From assembly GCA_030671985.1 (NCBI GenBank), contig DAOVHI010000003.1, positions 1-22,726 on the forward strand: 22,726 nt of DNA, in the 5' to 3' direction. The translations under genes were made by a program, and so were the position numbers. Source of the DNA: JAHJDO01 sp030671985 [NCBI: bacterium]. Lineage in GTDB: Bacteria; JAHJDO01. This document shows, in pieces, positions 7,669 through 14,354 of this stretch; within the stretch, counting starts at the first letter, position 1, and each line of letters begins with the position of its first letter. The notes under the pieces were generated by a model. It was not told the origin of the DNA. It did not search any database and worked only from the letters and a program-made list of their open reading frames with translations.

Positions 7669-9188
7669 GAAAATTATGGCTGGTTATTGCCTGTCTATCT
7701 ATTAATATCTTCATACATCTTGCTATTTTGTTTCCTGTAGCTCTTGCGGATAATACAAAACCCGGTAGTGTTACGGTAATGTATATAGCTCCTTTTGAAG
7801 ATAATACCGGGGATGAAAAATGGGCAGGTCTTGCGACAGGTTTTTCAGATTTACTTACAGCCAGTTTTTTGGAACATAAGGATATACAGGTTGTTGAACG
7901 TCAGCAGGTAGGCGAACTGATCAAAGAGCAGGAAATTTCCTTACAGGCTCTGTCGGAGGCGGGAAATGCGGCTCGTGCTGGAAAATTAATAGGCGCTGAC
8001 TTTATTATTGTGGGCGGATTACTGGCTGCAAATGAAAAGCTGACTGTTGTAGCTCATATTTTAGATGTTAACACCGCAAGAATAATTGTCAGTAAAAAAG
8101 TGTCTGGCAGTCAGAAAGATATACTTTCTTTGTCATTGCAATTGGCATCAGAATTAGCTCAATCCATAAATATTAAGTTAGAGATCGTATCTGCAGAAGA
8201 TTATGACGAGACGTCTATGGTTTCGCTTCATTTTATGAGAGGATTGGGCTTTTACTATGCAGGCAACTTTGATCGCGCTATTATGGAGTTCATGTCCTGT
8301 GGAGACATTGATCCCAATCATGCTGCTAGTCGTTATTGGATAGGACGTTGCTACTATAACTTAGAAGAATTTGAACATGCGGGGATTGAACTACAGCAGT
8401 TTTTGAAGGATTTTCCGGAATCAACTTATATATTCGATGCCCGGGAGCTCATGGATATATGTCTTGTGAATGCAAAAACCGACAGCTTTAATACGTCGGA
8501 AATCAAAATATCTAATAAAAGAAAACCTGTGTCATTATTCCAACAGAAAGAGTGGGTATTGGCAGCTACAGCCATAATTGCTGAAAGAAGCAATTTGCGG
8601 CATGATCTACTTGGTGGCAGCGAATCCACTTCACAGAATATCAAGAGATGGAAGACATTTCTTCGTATGAAGTGGAAAATTACCGACAGGGAGAGTCTCT
8701 ATAGAGTATTGCAGGAAATTAAAGACAAGGGCGACAGGAAAAATTTTAACCATTTTGGTTCTTGGGCATCCCAGAAGACTGCCAAAGAATTAGAAAAATT
8801 CTTTACGGAAAGAAAAAGCACAGAAAAATTTAAAAGAAAATCAAATGTTTCAAAAAAACATTATGATATGCTTGGCAGCAAAAGTATATTGGGCTGGGAC
8901 TATGCTTGCTATATCTCACTTTGCCGGTGGGGTTATTTAGTTGGCTATATTAGTAGTGAGGAGGAGGCATGGTATGAGATTATGCCGGTAGCGCGGTTGT
9001 TGCAAAGGAATTTTGATTCATGGGCGGACTTAGGGCAAAATTATCTTATTGGTCTGGAATTTATGTCCAGTTCGCGTACAGAACAATATATTCCAGTGTA
9101 CAGGGAAGTCTATCAAAAACTGCTTACCGACCCAAAAAGTTCGTGGAATGTTTTGTCTTGGAATATGGAATTAGACAACAAATATTAA
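7665..9188 (+). CDS. exported CsgG-TPR-DUF1266 fusion protein
   Basis: 507 residues. The signal peptide ends ALA-DN near residue 29. The CsgG-like domain (about 34-170) is the most canonical of the four: APFEDNTGDEKWAGLATGFS, IQVVERQQVGELIKEQEIS, and LIGADFIIVGGLLAANEKL. TPR-type repeats at about 185-270 (LHFMRGLGFYYAGNFDRAIM, SRYWIGRCYYNLEEFEHAGI) closely resemble those of the preceding gene. Residues about 296-507 are a DUF1266 domain: EWVLAATAIIAERSNLRHD, SILGWDYACYISLCRWGYLV, and FDSWADLGQNYLIGLEF. The neighbouring downstream gene encodes the same domain alone. DUF1266 has no established activity that I know of. Fusion to a CsgG-TPR scaffold in an exported protein suggests that it works in the periplasm. 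Confidence 0.85.
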   Translation: MRKLWLVIACLSINIFIHLAILFPVALADNTKPGSVTVMYIAPFEDNTGDEKWAGLATGFSDLLTASFLEHKDIQVVERQQVGELIKEQEISLQALSEAGNAARAGKLIGADFIIVGGLLAANEKLTVVAHILDVNTARIIVSKKVSGSQKDILSLSLQLASELAQSINIKLEIVSAEDYDETSMVSLHFMRGLGFYYAGNFDRAIMEFMSCGDIDPNHAASRYWIGRCYYNLEEFEHAGIELQQFLKDFPESTYIFDARELMDICLVNAKTDSFNTSEIKISNKRKPVSLFQQKEWVLAATAIIAERSNLRHDLLGGSESTSQNIKRWKTFLRMKWKITDRESLYRVLQEIKDKGDRKNFNHFGSWASQKTAKELEKFFTERKSTEKFKRKSNVSKKHYDMLGSKSILGWDYACYISLCRWGYLVGYISSEEEAWYEIMPVARLLQRNFDSWADLGQNYLIGLEFMSSSRTEQYIPVYREVYQKLLTDPKSSWNVLSWNMELDNKY

Positions 9189-9205
9189 TTAGATAAGAAA
9201 GAGAT

Positions 9206-9213
9206 AGGGGGGA
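9206..9213 (+). promoter_or_regulatory. ribosome binding site of the stand-alone DUF1266 gene
   Basis: AGGGGGGA ends 3 bases before the ATG at 9217. The 28-base gap before this gene is one of the widest in the operon, so it has its own ribosome entry rather than relying on coupling. Confidence 0.65.
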
Positions 9214-9216
9214 CAT

Positions 9217-9981
9217 ATGAAAAAGTTTGTGTTTTTATTATTGAATATAACCGTATTGCTATATTTAGGGGTTACCGGTGTTTTATATGCCGCAGAAACT
9301 AAACAGAAAAATATTTATCCTAGTAATAGTCAGAAAATGTGGGCTCTGGCTACTTGTGCTGTGCTGACAGAAAGCAATATAGATCGGCATGACATTCTTG
9401 GTGGTCGTGAAAGAACGGAAGAAAACATCAAAGCATGGAAAACAAGTCTTCAAGAATGGTGGGGCGTCGAAAACAGAAAAGATCTTCTGGATACGTTAAA
9501 ATGGATTGAAAAAGGTGGGCATCGTAAGGGCTTTGCTGAAATGGGAGCGTATCTAGCTTCGCCAAATTCCGTACAATCATATATATACAATCTAAAAGAC
9601 AAAGTTAAGAACGATCCCGAACGGAAAAATAAAGTAGATATGGTAGAGAAACACTACAGAACTTTAGGAAGAAAGAGCCTGCTTGGTTGGGATTATTCGC
9701 GATATGTGTCCCTGTGTGGTTGGGGTTATCTTATAGGCTATCTTTCAGAAGCTGAAGCATGGGAGTTCATAATGCCCGTGGCTATAATGCTGCAAGAAAC
9801 TTTTGACTCATGGGAAGACCTCGGTCGAAATTATTTGATTGGACGGGAGTTCTGGTCTCTTAGACAGACACAACGTTCAGGGGCAAGGTATAAAACCGCG
9901 TATGACAAGCTGTGCGCTTATCCGGACAGCCCATGGCTTAATATTCCATGGAATTTAGACTTAAAGAAAAAGTATGAGTGA
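9217..9981 (+). CDS. exported stand-alone DUF1266 protein
   Basis: 254 residues with a signal peptide (MKKFVFLLLNITVLLYLG..., cleavage about LYA-AE). It is followed almost at once by a complete DUF1266 domain from MWALATCAVLTESNIDRHDI onward. It lines up along its full length with the C-terminal domain of the preceding gene. Shared blocks include RHD(I/L)LGG, the N-I-K-x-W-K-T motif, KHYxxLGxKS(I/L)LGWDY, the WGYL(I/V)GY(L/I)S segment with EAW, and FDSWxDLGxNYLIGxEF. The family is known to me mainly from proteins of unknown function. Export is unusual as far as I know. The direct neighbour being a CsgG-TPR-DUF1266 fusion argues that the two interact or act at one site. The gene lacks the CsgG and TPR parts, so it looks like a duplicated module given its own signal peptide. 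Confidence 0.85.
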   Translation: MKKFVFLLLNITVLLYLGVTGVLYAAETKQKNIYPSNSQKMWALATCAVLTESNIDRHDILGGRERTEENIKAWKTSLQEWWGVENRKDLLDTLKWIEKGGHRKGFAEMGAYLASPNSVQSYIYNLKDKVKNDPERKNKVDMVEKHYRTLGRKSLLGWDYSRYVSLCGWGYLIGYLSEAEAWEFIMPVAIMLQETFDSWEDLGRNYLIGREFWSLRQTQRSGARYKTAYDKLCAYPDSPWLNIPWNLDLKKKYE

Positions 9982-9990
9982 GAAAACATT

Positions 9991-10368
9991 ATGAATAATG
10001 AATCTTTGTCTCATCCTGCAAAACCGCAAGAAGTTCCACCGATAAAAGAACTCTTGGAAATTAACGAATTACCGAAAAGAAGCAGACCGGCAATAAAGGG
10101 AACTGATATTGTGTGCAGTTCACCTAAAAAAGCTACAAAAATAGCGATGGTTGTTGTGGCATCCATTATATACCTTGTTTTTATTATAGCTGTATTTCCC
10201 AAAAAGCCGTATGAATCTCCTCTGCTTAAAGAAGCAAATGCGCTCAGGACCAAGCTTGAGACAGAAATTCGGGGTAAACCAAATGCAGCAGATGATTATC
10301 TTAAGGCAAAGGATGTTTATGTTGATTTCTCGTCAGCTTTTTCATTAACAAAAGACAGGTCGGGTTAA
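9991..10368 (+). CDS. small single-span membrane protein, possibly truncated
   Basis: 125 residues. A polar, proline-rich N-terminal part of about 50 residues (cytoplasmic if N-in) precedes one hydrophobic helix (KIAMVVVASIIYLVFIIAVF). A charged tail then predicts helix (LLKEANALRTKLETEIRGK, DDYLKAKDVYVDFSSAFSL). I recognise no family. It follows the DUF1266 gene after 9 bases, so it probably belongs to the operon. The TAA stop (10366-10368) overlaps the first copy of the interspersed repeat (10367-10386). The original 3' end may therefore have been replaced by repeat DNA, leaving a shortened protein. Confidence 0.65.
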   Translation: MNNESLSHPAKPQEVPPIKELLEINELPKRSRPAIKGTDIVCSSPKKATKIAMVVVASIIYLVFIIAVFPKKPYESPLLKEANALRTKLETEIRGKPNAADDYLKAKDVYVDFSSAFSLTKDRSG

Positions 10369-10386
10369 AGGGGGCAGACACCTTTT
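10367..10386 (+). repeat. interspersed repeat, copy 1
   Basis: AAAGGGGGCAGACACCTTTT, sharing GGCAGACACCTTTT with the other copies around 10520 and 10896. It overlaps the stop codon of the preceding gene. Repeats of this GGGGACAGACACC type are, as I recall, scattered in intergenic DNA of several uncultured lineages and may be tied to REP-associated transposases. No transposase is in this window. Confidence 0.6.
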
Positions 10387-10462
10387 CTTGAGAAATTAAC
10401 TTAAATCTTTAATCGTCTGGATTTACCGCGAACGCTTTCGGAGAATGGCACAACGAAATAAA

Positions 10463-10482
10463 GGGACAGGCATGCCAGTCCC
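10463..10482. repeat. near-perfect 20-base palindrome related to the interspersed repeat
   Basis: GGGACAGGCATGCCAGTCCC reads as an inverted repeat of itself apart from one A/A pair (centre GGCATGCC). Its left half, AAAGGGACAGGCA, is a variant of the flanking repeat, so this appears to be two copies joined head to head. Confidence 0.6.
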
Positions 10483-10490
10483 CTACATGG

Positions 10491-10515
10491 ATTCCTGCTA
10501 AAAATCTGCAGGAAT
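10491..10515. repeat. hairpin repeat ATTCCTGC / GCAGGAAT
   Basis: An 8-bp perfect stem with a 9-base loop, in the context CATGG-ATTCCTGC...GCAGGAAT-GACA. This is the shape of the widespread GGATTCC...GGAATGACA interspersed palindromes. It is not followed by a T-run, so I do not call it a rho-independent terminator. Confidence 0.6.
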
Positions 10516-10518
10516 GAC

Positions 10519-10539
10519 AAGGGGTAAGACACCTTTTAA
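10519..10539 (+). repeat. interspersed repeat, copy 3
   Basis: AAGGGGTAAGACACCTTTTAA, a diverged form of the copy at 10367-10386. It immediately follows the hairpin at 10491-10515 and runs into the AAGGAAGGA ribosome site of the short reading frame at 10552. Confidence 0.55.
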
Positions 10540-10551
10540 GGAAGGATCTAA

Positions 10552-10602
10552 ATGATACATGGTAACATCTCAATGAAACTAGCAGTGATAACTTTTATAT
10601 GA
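10552..10602 (+). CDS. possible 16-codon leader peptide
   Basis: Reads MIHGNISMKLAVITFI. AAGGAAGGA at 10538-10546 sits 5 bases upstream of its ATG, an excellent ribosome site. Its TGA stop (10600-10602) overlaps the ATG of the following membrane protein (10599) as ATGA. The following gene has no visible ribosome site of its own, so its translation may depend on this short frame. It could equally be the remnant of a longer gene. Confidence 0.35.
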   Translation: MIHGNISMKLAVITFI

Positions 10603-10874
10603 AGAATATTCATTTAGTTGGGAACTATATTGAGGCAATTCTGTGGGCTTTAATAGCAATTACAGTATTAATACGAAGTCGTAAGTCTCCAAAACAATTA
10701 AAACAAATTGCTGTTCAAACCTCGATAGCTTTTTTTTCTTTTGCTGTTTCCGACCTTATTGAAGTTCAAACGGGAGCTTGGTGGCGTCCTTGGTGGCTTT
10801 TATTACTCAAAATTATCTGCGTTATAGCATTATGCTTGAATTTTATTAGATATAGAACTTATCTCAAGAAATAA
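10599..10874 (+). CDS. small three-helix membrane protein, function unknown
   Basis: 91 residues, mostly hydrophobic. Three likely membrane spans are seen: about 8-26 (NYIEAILWALIAITVLI), about 40-58 (VQTSIAFFSFAVSDLIEV) and about 65-84 (PWWLLLLKIICVIALCLNFI). A basic loop (RSRKSPKQLK) lies between spans 1 and 2. A WWRPWW motif precedes span 3. I recognise no named family. The gene is isolated between repeat copies (10367-10539 and 10891-10913), which looks like a mobile or repeat-flanked cassette rather than part of the upstream operon. There is no clear ribosome site before the ATG, but it is stop-start coupled to the short frame at 10552. Confidence 0.65.
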   Translation: MKNIHLVGNYIEAILWALIAITVLIRSRKSPKQLKQIAVQTSIAFFSFAVSDLIEVQTGAWWRPWWLLLLKIICVIALCLNFIRYRTYLKK

Positions 10875-10890
10875 GGAAAAACTAAAGAAC

Positions 10891-10913
10891 AAAAAGGGGA
10901 CAGACACGTTTAT
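10891..10913 (+). repeat. interspersed repeat, copy 4
   Basis: Contains AAAAAGGGGACAGACACG, the form closest to the apparent consensus. It sits between the converging ends of the small membrane protein gene and the diguanylate cyclase gene. The adjacent TTTATC-GTT-GATAAA (about 10909-10923) can form a 6-bp hairpin that may help end transcription from either side, though no good T-run follows. Confidence 0.55.
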
Positions 10914-10923
10914 CGTTGATAAA

Positions 10924-11868
10924 TCAACCTCGCATTAAAACTTGAGGATTTTCTGAGGTCACTCTTTCTGCTACGCAGACTTGATTTCTTCCGTTTTGTT
11001 TGGCTCGATAAAGAGCCTTGTCGGCTCTTTTTACCATCTTTTCTATGCTGGAGGACATAGAAGTATATTTGCATATACCTACGCTTATTGTAACGGCGAG
11101 TTTAGTTCCGTTATGTATGACGGGCTTCTTTTCAATAGTTTTTATTAACCTCTCTGCAAAAATCCGTGATGAACGTGTTCCTGATATGGGACAGACAATG
11201 GCAAATTCGTCGCCGCCATATCTAAAAACGATATCAACTTTACGGGCACTGTCCCTAAAGATCTTAGAAAGTTTTTTTAGAACAGCATCGCCAACCGAGT
11301 GACCAAAAGTATCATTGATTTTTTTAAAATGATCTATGTCTATTAATATCAAAGATAAAAGCGCTCCGTATCTTCTTGCTCTGTTTAGTTCCTTCTTCAT
11401 AACACTCTGAAAATACCGGCGGTTATATAGACCTGTAATCTTATCTTCCATAGCCAGATTTTTTGTTTTTTGATGTTTTTGTTCCATTGCTATCATTGTT
11501 CTTCTTGAAGCTACCAATAAATTTGTTTCTGTTACCAGTCCCACTAAGGTTTCGTTCTCAATGACCGGAAGACGGCGAATGTGATTGGTTCTCATAATAT
11601 TCAGGGCTCTATTTAATAATGTTTTCGGACCGGCAGATATAAGAGGTTGCGACATTATTTCTGAAACCGGCTTCTCAAAGTTTTCTCCGTTAGCCACTAT
11701 ATTAACAATATCGCGTTCTGTTACTATTCCAACGGGTGAATTATTGCTTACAACAATGATACAGCTTATTTTATTATCCTGCATCAACTTGACCGCCTTT
11801 ATAATATTGCTGTCAGGGCTTATTGCAATGATGCTCCTTGTCATTACTAAATCCAATCTGTTCAACAT
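10924..11868 (-). CDS. CBS-pair diguanylate cyclase (GGDEF)
   Basis: Makes cyclic di-GMP from two GTP. Two CBS domains (about residues 6-60 and 70-122; MTRSIIAISPDSNIIKAVKL, RRLPVIENETLVGLVTE) probably sense an adenine nucleotide or related ligand. The GGDEF domain follows after a short linker. It has DKITGLYNRRYF at about 142, DIDHFKKINDTFGHSVGD at about 177, and an intact RYGGDEF signature (GGDEF at 218-222). RKVD, five residues before the signature, is the RxxD pattern of the inhibitory I-site, so product feedback is likely. No membrane span is seen, so it should be cytoplasmic. It lies 45 bases after the glmU-like gene and is probably cotranscribed from the promoter at 13395-13423. Confidence 0.93.
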   Translation of the reverse strand: MLNRLDLVMTRSIIAISPDSNIIKAVKLMQDNKISCIIVVSNNSPVGIVTERDIVNIVANGENFEKPVSEIMSQPLISAGPKTLLNRALNIMRTNHIRRLPVIENETLVGLVTETNLLVASRRTMIAMEQKHQKTKNLAMEDKITGLYNRRYFQSVMKKELNRARRYGALLSLILIDIDHFKKINDTFGHSVGDAVLKKLSKIFRDSARKVDIVFRYGGDEFAIVCPISGTRSSRIFAERLIKTIEKKPVIHNGTKLAVTISVGICKYTSMSSSIEKMVKRADKALYRAKQNGRNQVCVAERVTSENPQVLMRG

Positions 11869-11913
11869 TCTTCTAGTCCTGCCTTTCTCTCTTTGTTTTG
11901 ATATTGCGTTGTT

Positions 11914-13359
11914 CTACTCTTTTTCTAATGATTCGAGGGAATCAATTCCCTGAGGAAGAGGGAGAATATATTTAACTTTTTGTATGCTTCCGTCTTTTCT
12001 TATCGTTCTGCATACACGTTGTCTTATGAGAACTGAATGCTCGATCCAATTATCTTTTTCTATTATTGAACCTAAGATATAACTGGTTCCCTTGATTAGA
12101 CAATTATCATCTATACGTGTAGGGAATTCGTTACTGCCTGTTATATTGACGCTGGATTCAATTCGGACATTTTTACCAATAGTGGTATTTCCCTTGATAA
12201 TATCACCTTGCAGAATTTGGGAATTCTCGCCGATTTTCAGTGTTTGATCCGGATATGTTGAAATATTGACGTTCTTATCAATCCATGAGTTTTCTCCAAG
12301 CGCGATATTGCCGTCAAGTACGGTGTGTCTGCCTATAGTAACTCCCTTATTTAGCTTAACGCCGCTTGAGATATAAACATCTTCCCCTATCGAGATATCC
12401 AGAGGCCCGTATTCTTCATCCCGTTTAATAATGTCTTTTATAACCTGTTCATGTATGAAGAATTTTTCTTCGTCATGAATACTTATTATGTTCTTTAATT
12501 GCTCGTAGTATTTTTTTCTCAGAACAGATTCCATATATTTAAGAACGGTCTTATTGTTGAAAGCGATGATCAAATCCTGATCCTCTATTTTAAAACCGTC
12601 TACCGAAAGCCCCAATCCGTTGTAAATCTTTACCATATCGGTGAGATATATCTCTTTCTTAACGTTATCGGTTCCTATTTCGTTGATATGCTTAATGAGC
12701 TTATTTACTTTGAAAGCATACATTCCGGAGTTGAATTCATTATTTCCGAGAAGTTTTTCTTTCTTTTGGCTGTCTGCAAGCTTGAGTATATCCTTATGCT
12801 CGATCAGGTCTATTATTTTGTGATCTTGGGAATCCTGTGCGGCTCTTAATATTCTGCCATAGTAATTTAGCTCGGAAGGTCCGGTATAAATGCCGGTAGC
12901 AAGCATCATGTCCGAGTTCAGCGACTCAAAGCACTTAGCAAATTCTCCAATTGTGTTTTGATCCATGAGACACATATCTCCGGGGAATATAAACACACTG
13001 CCCTTAAACTTGTTTTTCATTGCGTCAAGAGCTGTTTTTACAGCATGACCTGTTCCTTTCTGTTCGGGCTGATAAACAAAAATCGTATTTTTAGTCCTGC
13101 CTATTGCATCAATTACTTCAGCGGCCTTATGTCCAACAACAATGATCTGGTTTTTGCATGCAAGACCCTGTTTGGCAGATTCTGCTATCCTTTTTACGGA
13201 AGGTATTCCCCAGACTTTGTGCAATACCTTCTGTGATTCGGTTTTAAGTCTTTTCCCATGACCGGCCGCAAGAATTATTGAAACAGCGTTTTTTGAACAA
13301 TCAATTTTGTCGGAATGCTCCAATGCATATTTCTGTGTTTCGTTATTATCATTAATCAT
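11914..13359 (-). CDS. GlmU-like nucleotidyltransferase with left-handed beta-helix
   Basis: Probable UDP-N-acetylglucosamine pyrophosphorylase or a related sugar-1-phosphate nucleotidyltransferase. The N-terminal Rossmann domain follows a polar extension of about 24 residues. It shows SIILAAGHGKRLKTESQKVL (the GlmU signature, with K in place of the usual T before R), PEQKGTGHAVKTAL, FPGDMCLMD, FNSGMYAF and EIYLTDMV. The C-terminal part (about 320-450) has hexapeptide repeats such as VTIGRHTVLDGNIALGENSW and IGKNVRIESSVNI. Length (481) is close to GlmU. I do not find the His-containing acetyltransferase active-site segment, so the acetyltransferase step may be lost. The ATG at 13359 is preceded by AAGG at a good distance and by a strong promoter. 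Confidence 0.82.
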   Translation of the reverse strand: MINDNNETQKYALEHSDKIDCSKNAVSIILAAGHGKRLKTESQKVLHKVWGIPSVKRIAESAKQGLACKNQIIVVGHKAAEVIDAIGRTKNTIFVYQPEQKGTGHAVKTALDAMKNKFKGSVFIFPGDMCLMDQNTIGEFAKCFESLNSDMMLATGIYTGPSELNYYGRILRAAQDSQDHKIIDLIEHKDILKLADSQKKEKLLGNNEFNSGMYAFKVNKLIKHINEIGTDNVKKEIYLTDMVKIYNGLGLSVDGFKIEDQDLIIAFNNKTVLKYMESVLRKKYYEQLKNIISIHDEEKFFIHEQVIKDIIKRDEEYGPLDISIGEDVYISSGVKLNKGVTIGRHTVLDGNIALGENSWIDKNVNISTYPDQTLKIGENSQILQGDIIKGNTTIGKNVRIESSVNITGSNEFPTRIDDNCLIKGTSYILGSIIEKDNWIEHSVLIRQRVCRTIRKDGSIQKVKYILPLPQGIDSLESLEKE

Positions 13360-13394
13360 AATCAGCCTTAGTCGTAGTTATTATATGTGAGAAA

Positions 13395-13423
13395 ATTATA
13401 GTATATATAAGAATTGGTGTCCA
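13395..13423 (-). promoter_or_regulatory. sigma-70-type promoter for glmU-like and GGDEF genes
   Basis: On the minus strand, TGGACA (13423-13418, one mismatch to TTGACA), a 17-base spacer, then a perfect TATAAT (13400-13395). Transcription would start near 13388 and give a leader of about 28 bases before the ATG at 13359. It lies in the 83-base gap after nadA, the only real break in the minus-strand block, so it separates two transcription units. Confidence 0.75.
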
Positions 13424-13442
13424 ATAAAAATATTCCGGCTTT

Positions 13443-14354
13443 TCATGACACCTCTAACATTCTATCCACCGCTCTCTTAGCTCTGATTTGAATATCTTCA
13501 GGGACTTTAATCTCATACTTCATATCTTCCAAGCACCATAATACTTTTTCCAAAGTGGTCAGTTTCATATTTTGGCATATAGCTTGAGCAGAAAGAGGAT
13601 AGAATTTCTTCTCAGGATTTTCTTTTCGTAATCTGTAGAGCATTTCCAATTCAGTACCTACAATTATCTCAGAGGCTTCGGACAACTTTGCATACTCACA
13701 CATTCCGCTGGTAGAGAGGGTTTCGTCAGCAAGTTGAATTACTTTTGGTGTGCACTCAGGATGAACAATAACTTTTGCTTCAGGATGCGCTTTTCTTTGT
13801 CTCACGATATCCTCAGGCAGGATTTTGGCGTGAACAGGGCAATAACCATCCCAAAGAATTAGATCTCGATTAGCTTTTACAGATACATAATGTCCCAAAT
13901 ATTTATCAGGAACAAAGATGATATCTGCTGTATCCTTTAGCGACTCTACTATCTTAACGGCATTTCCCGAAGTACAGCAAATATCAATCTCCGCCTTAAC
14001 CTCGGCAGAAGTATTGACATAACTTACAACCGTTGCTTTTAGATGTTCTTTTTTTAGAACTTTCAGTTCGTTCCTTGTAATCATATCAGCCATAGGACAT
14101 CCGGCATTTATATCAGGCATAAGAACCAGTTTGTCCGGGCAGAGAATGGATGCGGTCTCAGCCATAAAACGGACTCCGCAAAAAACGATCACGTCGGCAT
14201 TTGTCCTGCTTGCTGTTCGGCTTAATTCCAACGAATCACCGATATAGTCAGCAATATCCTGCACTTCGCCTATTTGGTAATTGTGGACAAGGATTACGGC
14301 ATTTCTTTTTCTTTTAAGCTGCTGAATTTTTTGCATCAGTTTTGAATTGTTCAT
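13443..14354 (-). CDS. nadA: quinolinate synthase A
   Basis: Condenses iminoaspartate with dihydroxyacetone phosphate to quinolinate, an early step of NAD synthesis, using a [4Fe-4S] cluster. 303 residues, normal for the short form. The three cluster cysteines are in place: C86 in NAGCPMAD, C172 in GYCPVHAK and C260 in AQAICQNM. Other family motifs include VHNYQIGEVQDIADYIGDSL, CGVRFMAETA, VHPECTPKV and TSGMCEYA. The gene overlaps mnmA by four bases (ATGA at 14354-14351) and ends the operon. In Bacillus subtilis a cysteine desulfurase (NifS) is also linked to nad genes and matures NadA; the iscS here may do the same. The partner supplying iminoaspartate (NadB) is not in the window. Confidence 0.96.
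   Translation of the reverse strand: MNNSKLMQKIQQLKRKRNAVILVHNYQIGEVQDIADYIGDSLELSRTASRTNADVIVFCGVRFMAETASILCPDKLVLMPDINAGCPMADMITRNELKVLKKEHLKATVVSYVNTSAEVKAEIDICCTSGNAVKIVESLKDTADIIFVPDKYLGHYVSVKANRDLILWDGYCPVHAKILPEDIVRQRKAHPEAKVIVHPECTPKVIQLADETLSTSGMCEYAKLSEASEIIVGTELEMLYRLRKENPEKKFYPLSAQAICQNMKLTTLEKVLWCLEDMKYEIKVPEDIQIRAKRAVDRMLEVS

Noticed and set aside
10491-10515. Hairpin as a rho-independent terminator of the big operon
   Set aside because: The 8-bp stem is followed by GACAAGGGG, not a T-run, on either strand. The context matches an interspersed palindromic repeat better.
10367-10913. Spaced repeats as a CRISPR array
   Set aside because: Copies are short (about 20 bases), degenerate, irregularly spaced and separated by a gene. 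No cas genes are present.
10905-10924. TTTATC-GTT-GATAAA as a bidirectional terminator
   Set aside because: The stem is short and AT-only and lacks an adjacent T-run. Kept only as a remark with the repeat copy.
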